Of a DNA stretch of 64,000 nucleotides, positions 59,677 to 64,000 are shown piece by piece. Source of the DNA: Hoeflea sp. (GTDB taxonomy: Bacteria; Pseudomonadota; Alphaproteobacteria; Rhizobiales; Rhizobiaceae); assembly GCA_020637795.1 (NCBI GenBank), contig JACKJT010000001.1:1798001-1862000 (forward strand). Direction: 5' to 3'. A model generated the notes under the pieces. That model ran no database searches. It had not been told where the DNA came from and worked only from the letters and a program-made list of their open reading frames with translations. The translations under genes were made by a program, and so were the position numbers. Each line of letters opens with the position of its first letter. The stretch's first letter is position 1.

Positions 59677-61070
59677 TTTCCCACCTCAGCTGTTTCATGC
59701 TCCGCCAATGCGGCGATTTCGCCCAATGTCACCGGCTTCAGCGGCGGGCGGATTCTGTAATAGCCGGTTTCATCGGGCGGAATGCCGTTGGTGTCCGACA
59801 GGATCCGCGTCACCGAAAGTCCGCAGTAGCGGCCCTGACAGGGTCCCATTCCGGCGCGGACAAAGGCCTTGGCCTGGTTAGGACCGAGACAGCCCAACCC
59901 GGCCGTGCGCCTGATCTCGCCCGCGGTGACTTCCTCGCAACGGCAGACAATGGTGTCGTCGGCCGGCGCAAGGGCGCCGGCATAGGGCGGATAGGCGCTG
60001 TCGATGAAGGAGCGGGCGGCACGCTCCGCACCGAGGCCGCTTCGCAACGGACGGGCTTCGGCATCGCGCTCCCTCTCCGTCATCCCGCCCAGGTCACGGG
60101 CGATTTCCAGCGCGACCAACTCGCCAGCGAGGGCCGCAGCCCTGGCACCGCCGATCCCGGCGCCGTCGCCCGCAATGAAAACGCTGGACACGGCCGTGCG
60201 TCCCCACTCGTCGCATTCCGGCGCAAAGCAGCCTTGTGCGTCATCCCATCGATGCGGAATGTCGATGGATCGCGCTGCCTGGGTGTTGGGCACGACGCCG
60301 TGGTGCAGCAGCACGGTGTCGCAGGCTATCCGGTGCTCGATGCCGCCAACGCGGAACGTCACGCCGCTTGCGCTCCGGTCGCCTTCGACAGCGATGTCAG
60401 TAGCGCCGACATGGCGGACAATGCCGGCCCGGCGCAATTCCCATAACATCCGGAGCCCCTTGAGAAGATAGGGCCAACCGCGCAACGCACCGCCGAGATG
60501 GCGCAGCGATCTTGCCAGATCGGCCTTCGTTTGAGTCTCGACAAGGGCAAGGGGCGGCACACCTGCCCGCACCATCTGGGTCGCGACGAGATAAAGAAGC
60601 GGCCCCGACCCCACCAGGACGGCACGCTCGCAGGCAATGCCCGATTGCTTGAGCAGGATCTGTGCCGCGCCGGCGGTCATCACGCCCGGCAAGGTCCATC
60701 CCGGCACCGGCATCGGCCGTTCCAGCGCCCCCGTGGCCAGCAGGATGCGCCTGCCTTCGGCGAGTTCAGCCTTGCCGTTCCGGGTAAAGTTGACGCGGGT
60801 TGCCTCCTCGATCTGCCACACGACCGCACCTCTCAGGTGGGTAATGTTGTCGTGCGCCAGCCGCCGGGTGAGGGCCAGGCCGTCGATGAAATCGCTGCCA
60901 AGAATGGCGCCGCGGGTTTTGCTGGCGCGATCCACATCGCGGTAGATCTGCCCGCCCGGCGCTGGCTGTTCGTCCAGCAGCAGGACCGACAATCCGGAAC
61001 CGGCGGCGCGGCGGGCCGCCGACATGCCGGCGGGACCGGCGCCAATGACGATCAGGTCGGCGCTATGCAT
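59673..61070 (-). CDS. Opine oxidase subunit A/HcnB-like FAD and [2Fe-2S] protein
   Basis: The protein has 465 residues from the ATG at 61070, which overlaps the ferredoxin-like subunit. The FAD-binding start is DLIVIGAGPAGMSAARRAAG with a second dinucleotide loop in RAVLVGSGPLLYLVATQM. The C-terminal BFD-like domain has the cysteines in IVCRCEEVT and GMGPCQGRYCG, binding a [2Fe-2S] cluster. This is the alpha subunit of the OoxAB/HcnABC/hydroxyproline dehydrogenase group, which passes electrons from the DadA-like subunit to the respiratory chain. The substrate is not defined by sequence. Confidence 0.9.
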   Translation of the reverse strand: MHSADLIVIGAGPAGMSAARRAAGSGLSVLLLDEQPAPGGQIYRDVDRASKTRGAILGSDFIDGLALTRRLAHDNITHLRGAVVWQIEEATRVNFTRNGKAELAEGRRILLATGALERPMPVPGWTLPGVMTAGAAQILLKQSGIACERAVLVGSGPLLYLVATQMVRAGVPPLALVETQTKADLARSLRHLGGALRGWPYLLKGLRMLWELRRAGIVRHVGATDIAVEGDRSASGVTFRVGGIEHRIACDTVLLHHGVVPNTQAARSIDIPHRWDDAQGCFAPECDEWGRTAVSSVFIAGDGAGIGGARAAALAGELVALEIARDLGGMTERERDAEARPLRSGLGAERAARSFIDSAYPPYAGALAPADDTIVCRCEEVTAGEIRRTAGLGCLGPNQAKAFVRAGMGPCQGRYCGLSVTRILSDTNGIPPDETGYYRIRPPLKPVTLGEIAALAEHETAEVGK

Positions 61071-61368
61071 TGCCGGCACCCTTGATCGACGGCCTTTCGA
61101 TCTGGAGCCCCTCGGTCACCTGCAGCATGCAGGCCTGGCGGTTGATCCCGTCGATTTCGACCAGACAATCGTAGCAGGCGCCCATCATGCAGAACGGTCC
61201 GCGCGGCGCGCCCGATAAGGGCGTATGGCGAAACGGCATGACGCCGACCACCAGCAGGGCACCGGCAAGGTTTTCGCCCCGCGGCAGGGAAAGCTCGCTG
61301 GAGCCGAAGCGAACGGTCACCCGATCGGTTTGCGGGCCGATTTCACGAAACGTTGAATCGGGCTTCAC
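61063..61368 (-). CDS. [2Fe-2S] ferredoxin-like subunit (HcnA-like)
   Basis: The protein has 101 residues from a GTG at 61368, which has GGAGGTG upstream. The cluster ligands are in PRGPFCMMGACYDCLVEIDG and RQACMLQ (C-x4-C-x2-C ... C). It is the small subunit between the DadA-like and FAD/[2Fe-2S] subunits. The reading frames overlap on both sides: 26 bases with the upstream gene and eight with the downstream gene. The three would be made together and form one enzyme complex. Confidence 0.9.
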   Translation of the reverse strand: MKPDSTFREIGPQTDRVTVRFGSSELSLPRGENLAGALLVVGVMPFRHTPLSGAPRGPFCMMGACYDCLVEIDGINRQACMLQVTEGLQIERPSIKGAGNA

Positions 61369-62443
61369 TGAACACCTCCAAATCGGGCGCGGCGTCCGCC
61401 CCTTCGAGCCAGTCCGGCAGGAACCGGGCATGGGCCGCGGCAAGGGTGACGCCGCTGTGGCAGGTCACGAGATAGGCGCCCGGCATGTCCGGGCTTTGCT
61501 GGTAGATCGGCAATCCGTCGGGCGACAGGATCCGCAAGGCGCCCCAACTGCGCACAAGCTGGGCCTTTGCCAGCACCGGAAAGGCGGCAATCGCTTCCGC
61601 TGCGAGCCCGGACAGGCCGGGCTGCGTGACCGTGTCGTCAAGGCCCACTTCCTCGTTGGTGGCGCCAATCTGAATGCCGCCTTCGTCGACCTGACGCGCT
61701 ATCAGCGAGGGGCGATTGATCAGTTTGGGAAGCTTTTCGGTGATCATGACCTGCCCGCGCTGCGGTCTGATCGGTGCCTTGAAGCCCATCATCGGTCCCA
61801 GCGCGGCAGCGCCAAGCCCGGCGGAAAGAACCGTCTTGCCGGCCTCTACTTCGGTGCCATCGTCACAGGAAATGCGGAACAGGTCGGCCTTGTCGACGCG
61901 TGTAACCCGCTTGCCGTTGAGGATCACGCCGCCAAGGCGGCGGACATCGTCGGCCAGCGCGCGCAACAGTCTGAGCGGATTTGCATGGCCGTCCTGATGA
62001 TGCAGGATTGCGCCCACGACCCTGGGACCGATTGCCGGTTCCTCAAGCCGCAGGGCATTGTGGCCGAGCACCTCGTAGGGGTAGTTGCCGCCAAGTTTTT
62101 GCTTGAGGATCTCGTATTTCGCGACGGTGGCTTCGAGGCTCTGCTCCGAGAAATGGAGGTCGTAGCCACCCCTTTGCTCCAGGCCCAGATCATGCCCCGT
62201 CGCATCGCCCAGTTCAGCGGCGAAATCGGCCCAGGCGGCGGCAGAAGCCTGCGACCATTGCGCATAGCGCGGCTGGTTCATGCCCTTGGACTGCACCCAG
62301 ACGAGGCCAAAATTGCCCCGGCTGGCGCGGAAAGACCCATCGTCGCCGTCCAGGACGGTCACCCGGAGACCGCGCTTGAGCAGGCCCCAAGCTGTCGAGA
62401 GGCCGACAATCCCGCCACCGATTATGGCATAGTCCGAAGTCAT
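61343..62443 (-). CDS. DadA-like FAD-dependent amine dehydrogenase subunit (HcnC/OoxB type)
   Basis: This is a 366-residue flavoprotein of the glycine oxidase/D-amino acid dehydrogenase family. The FAD loop is YAIIGGGIVGLSTAWGLLKRG at the N terminus; the family segments GNFGLVWVQSKGMNQPRY and SWGALRILSPDGLPIYQ follow. The C-terminal flavin contact is VTCHSGVTLAAAHARFLPDWL. It is the catalytic subunit that oxidises the C-N bond of an imino or amino acid, possibly an opine or hydroxyproline. It sits directly downstream of a TRAP binding-protein gene that probably imports that substrate. Confidence 0.9.
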   Translation of the reverse strand: MTSDYAIIGGGIVGLSTAWGLLKRGLRVTVLDGDDGSFRASRGNFGLVWVQSKGMNQPRYAQWSQASAAAWADFAAELGDATGHDLGLEQRGGYDLHFSEQSLEATVAKYEILKQKLGGNYPYEVLGHNALRLEEPAIGPRVVGAILHHQDGHANPLRLLRALADDVRRLGGVILNGKRVTRVDKADLFRISCDDGTEVEAGKTVLSAGLGAAALGPMMGFKAPIRPQRGQVMITEKLPKLINRPSLIARQVDEGGIQIGATNEEVGLDDTVTQPGLSGLAAEAIAAFPVLAKAQLVRSWGALRILSPDGLPIYQQSPDMPGAYLVTCHSGVTLAAAHARFLPDWLEGADAAPDLEVFSEARFNVS

Positions 62444-62463
62444 TCAATGTCTCTCACCGGTTC

Positions 62464-62492
62464 ACCGGGGTGGCGACAATCGCCACCCCGGT
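62464..62492 (-). promoter_or_regulatory. Perfect 13-bp stem-loop between TRAP binding-protein gene and oxidase genes
   Basis: ACCGGGGTGGCGA and its exact complement are separated by three bases. It starts nine bases after the stop of the binding-protein gene and has no T-run on the transcribed strand. Such stems usually protect the 3' end of the abundant binding-protein message and partly reduce read-through to the genes behind it. Confidence 0.7.
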
Positions 62493-62500
62493 ATTGGCTC

Positions 62501-63496
62501 TCACTTGGAAGCAGCGGCCACTTTGTCCAGGATCGCCTGACCCCATTCGACGCCAACATCCTCCAGCACGGCAGGCCAGACATCGGCGCGGACCTTTTCG
62601 GACATTGCAGCAAGGTCTTCGTCCGAGAGCTTGGCCACAGTGGTGCCCAGTTCGTCAACCAGGCGCTGCTCGTTGCGGCCCTGATCGGCTTCGGCGACGG
62701 TCCAGCGGGTTGCCTCGAATGCAGCCGCCTGCTCCTTCAAGGCGGCCTGATCTTCCGCGGATAGGGCCGCGAGGCTCTCGTTGGAGATGATCATGTACCA
62801 GACCTCGAAATGCGTGTTGGCGGGGATGTAGGTCTTGGTGACATCGCGGAAGGAGGCATAGTAGCCTTCGGCACCCGAGCCGATGACGCCATCCACGACG
62901 CCCGTCTGAACGGCGGTGAACGCTTCGGAGAACGGGATCGGCGACGGGATGTAGCCCAGTGCTTCGCCGGTCAGCTGGAACGACTTGATGCCGGGCACCC
63001 GTACCTTGATGCCGTTCGGCTCGGTGCTCGCCGGATTGAGGTTTTCCACGTTGAGCGAAATGCCGCCGAAATAGACCGGATAGGCAGCCAGCATGGTGAT
63101 GTCCTGTTCCGCATAAAGGCCGGTCATGACGTCGCGCACCACGCCGCCGGGGCCGTAGATCTTGCGCGCTTGCGCCCAGGTTTCGGCCATGTAGGGAAAC
63201 GAGGAGATCTGCATGCGGCGGTCGGCGGCGGCGGCGGCAGGCTGTGTCGCCATGTCGAGCGCGCCGACGCTGATCCGCTCCTGCACGGTGGTGTAGTCGC
63301 CAAGCGCCGAGGCCGGGAACAGCTGTATTTCGACATCGCCGCCGGTGGCCTCAGAAACCGCGGCCGCAAAGGCGCGCAGCTCGACATCGACAGTGGCGTC
63401 CTGCGGGCGCACATGGCTCATCTTGAGGGTTTCGGCCAGGGCGGGCGATGCGGCCATCAGGGTAGCAAGGGCGGTGGCAAGGATTGCGGTTTTCAT
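62501..63496 (-). CDS. TRAP transporter substrate-binding protein DctP
   Basis: The protein has 331 residues from the ATG at 63496, which has AGGAG upstream. A 21-residue signal peptide (MKTAILATALATLMAASPALA) precedes the mature start ETLKMSHVRPQ. Family regions are FPASALGDYTTVQERISVGALD, GIKVRVPGIKSFQLTGEALG with the carboxylate-binding arginine, and FTAVQTGVVDGVIGSG. It is a different subfamily from the DctP at 11211. With the flanking permease and the flavin dehydrogenase it likely captures an amino- or imino-acid-like carboxylate. Confidence 0.93.
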   Translation of the reverse strand: MKTAILATALATLMAASPALAETLKMSHVRPQDATVDVELRAFAAAVSEATGGDVEIQLFPASALGDYTTVQERISVGALDMATQPAAAAADRRMQISSFPYMAETWAQARKIYGPGGVVRDVMTGLYAEQDITMLAAYPVYFGGISLNVENLNPASTEPNGIKVRVPGIKSFQLTGEALGYIPSPIPFSEAFTAVQTGVVDGVIGSGAEGYYASFRDVTKTYIPANTHFEVWYMIISNESLAALSAEDQAALKEQAAAFEATRWTVAEADQGRNEQRLVDELGTTVAKLSDEDLAAMSEKVRADVWPAVLEDVGVEWGQAILDKVAAASK

Positions 63497-63540
63497 GAGT
63501 TTCTCCTTTTGGTGGGTTGATGGTCTGAAGAAGGCCGGCC

Positions 63541-64000
63541 TCAATATCCGAACAGGCGCGGCAAATAGAGCGACAGGTCGGGCCAGAACGAGGTGAGGAA
63601 CACGACGGGCACATAGCCCGTGACGATCAGGAACATCGCCGGCGGGATGACCTTGGTGACCTTGACCTTGCCGATCCGGGCACCGAGGTAGAGGATCGAG
63701 GCATAGGGAGGCGTGACGCCGCCCATCGCCGTGTTGACGCCCATGATCGCGGCGAACTGGACCGGGCTGACCCCGATGGCGGTCATCAGTGGCAGCAACA
63801 GCGGGGCGATCAGGATGATCGCCGTCACGTCGTTGACGACCATGCCGACCAGAAACAGCAGGATGTTGATGAAGATCAGCAGCAGGACCTTGTTTTCGGT
63901 GATCAGGAAAATGCTCGACACGATCTGCTGCGGGATGCTTTCGTAGACGAACATCTGGCTCAGGATCATGGAAAAGAGGATCATGAACATGATCGCGCCG
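63541..64000 (-). CDS. TRAP transporter large permease DctM, N terminus outside window
   Basis: The last 153 residues or so are present, with no start needed at the right edge because the frame stays open. Segments NILLFLVGMVVNDVTAIILIAPLLLPL, FAAIMGVNTAMGGVTPPYASILYLG and the terminal SLYLPRLFGY are typical of DctM. It is upstream of the binding-protein gene in the operon, 44 bases away. A small permease gene is not seen between them and must lie further right, or be fused. Confidence 0.93.
   Translation of the reverse strand, partial: GAIMFMILFSMILSQMFVYESIPQQIVSSIFLITENKVLLLIFINILLFLVGMVVNDVTAIILIAPLLLPLMTAIGVSPVQFAAIMGVNTAMGGVTPPYASILYLGARIGKVKVTKVIPPAMFLIVTGYVPVVFLTSFWPDLSLYLPRLFGY

Overview
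The window is a piece of a high-GC alphaproteobacterial chromosome, most probably Hyphomicrobiales (Rhizobiales; Rhizobiaceae or Phyllobacteriaceae-like). The basis is the conserved block of a TIGR02300 (FYDLN) protein, class II CP4-like aroA, cmk and rpsA, the rhizobial-type intergenic mosaic repeat, TRAP transporters and short single-domain RNase D. The genus is not identified.

Layout of the left core. Positions 1-8107 (minus) hold an operon of five genes with no function I recognise: a 307-aa protein, a large two-half protein with an Hsp70/actin-like ATPase fold, a membrane-anchored coiled-coil protein, a 503-aa protein and a membrane-anchored protein that runs off the left edge. Positions 8261-15997 form a quinate/shikimate-type catabolic locus: shikimate dehydrogenase-like and Gfo/Idh/MocA oxidoreductases, a divergent GntR/FCD regulator, a complete TRAP transporter (P, Q, M) and a fused 3-dehydroshikimate dehydratase/HPPD-like enzyme. 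Positions 16023-23759 (minus) are a glycan-precursor block: phosphomannomutase, mannose-1-phosphate guanylyltransferase fused to an AGE-family isomerase, gpsA, a DprE1-like FAD oxidase and a HAD-UbiA fusion. Housekeeping genes follow (tRNA-Ala, TIGR02300, aroA, a DsbA-fold isomerase, a PaiB-like protein, cmk, rpsA), then about 1 kb of non-coding DNA with a mosaic repeat and a densely structured candidate RNA, then rnd, a lone BMP-family binding protein, an msrA that lacks its catalytic cysteine, and a small membrane protein.

Genomic island. A tRNA-Ser(GGA) gene at 34529-34618 is the left end of a lower-GC island of about 24.6 kb. The last 14 bases of the tRNA are repeated exactly at 59182-59195, and there is a tyrosine recombinase gene just inside each end. 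Cargo includes a three-gene ATGA-overlapping operon with a PD-(D/E)xK nuclease, a PIN-like (DUF4935) protein, an operon with an FtsH-like protease split into separate ATPase and peptidase genes together with a nuclease-like protein, and a cluster of a type ISP restriction remnant, a nuclease, a metallo-beta-lactamase-fold protein and a GmrSD-like DUF262/DUF1524 protein. An IS21-family element (53333-55841) joins that cluster to the remains of a second, phage-like element carrying its own P4-type integrase, so the island looks like two tandem elements fused by an IS-linked deletion.

Right core. Positions 59323-64000 (minus) carry a TRAP transporter (binding protein plus a partial large permease), a three-subunit flavin dehydrogenase of the opine oxidase/HcnABC/hydroxyproline dehydrogenase type, and a RidA protein, consistent with uptake and oxidation of an amino-acid-like substrate. 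Assignments are by reading motifs and overall resemblance; no database search was run.
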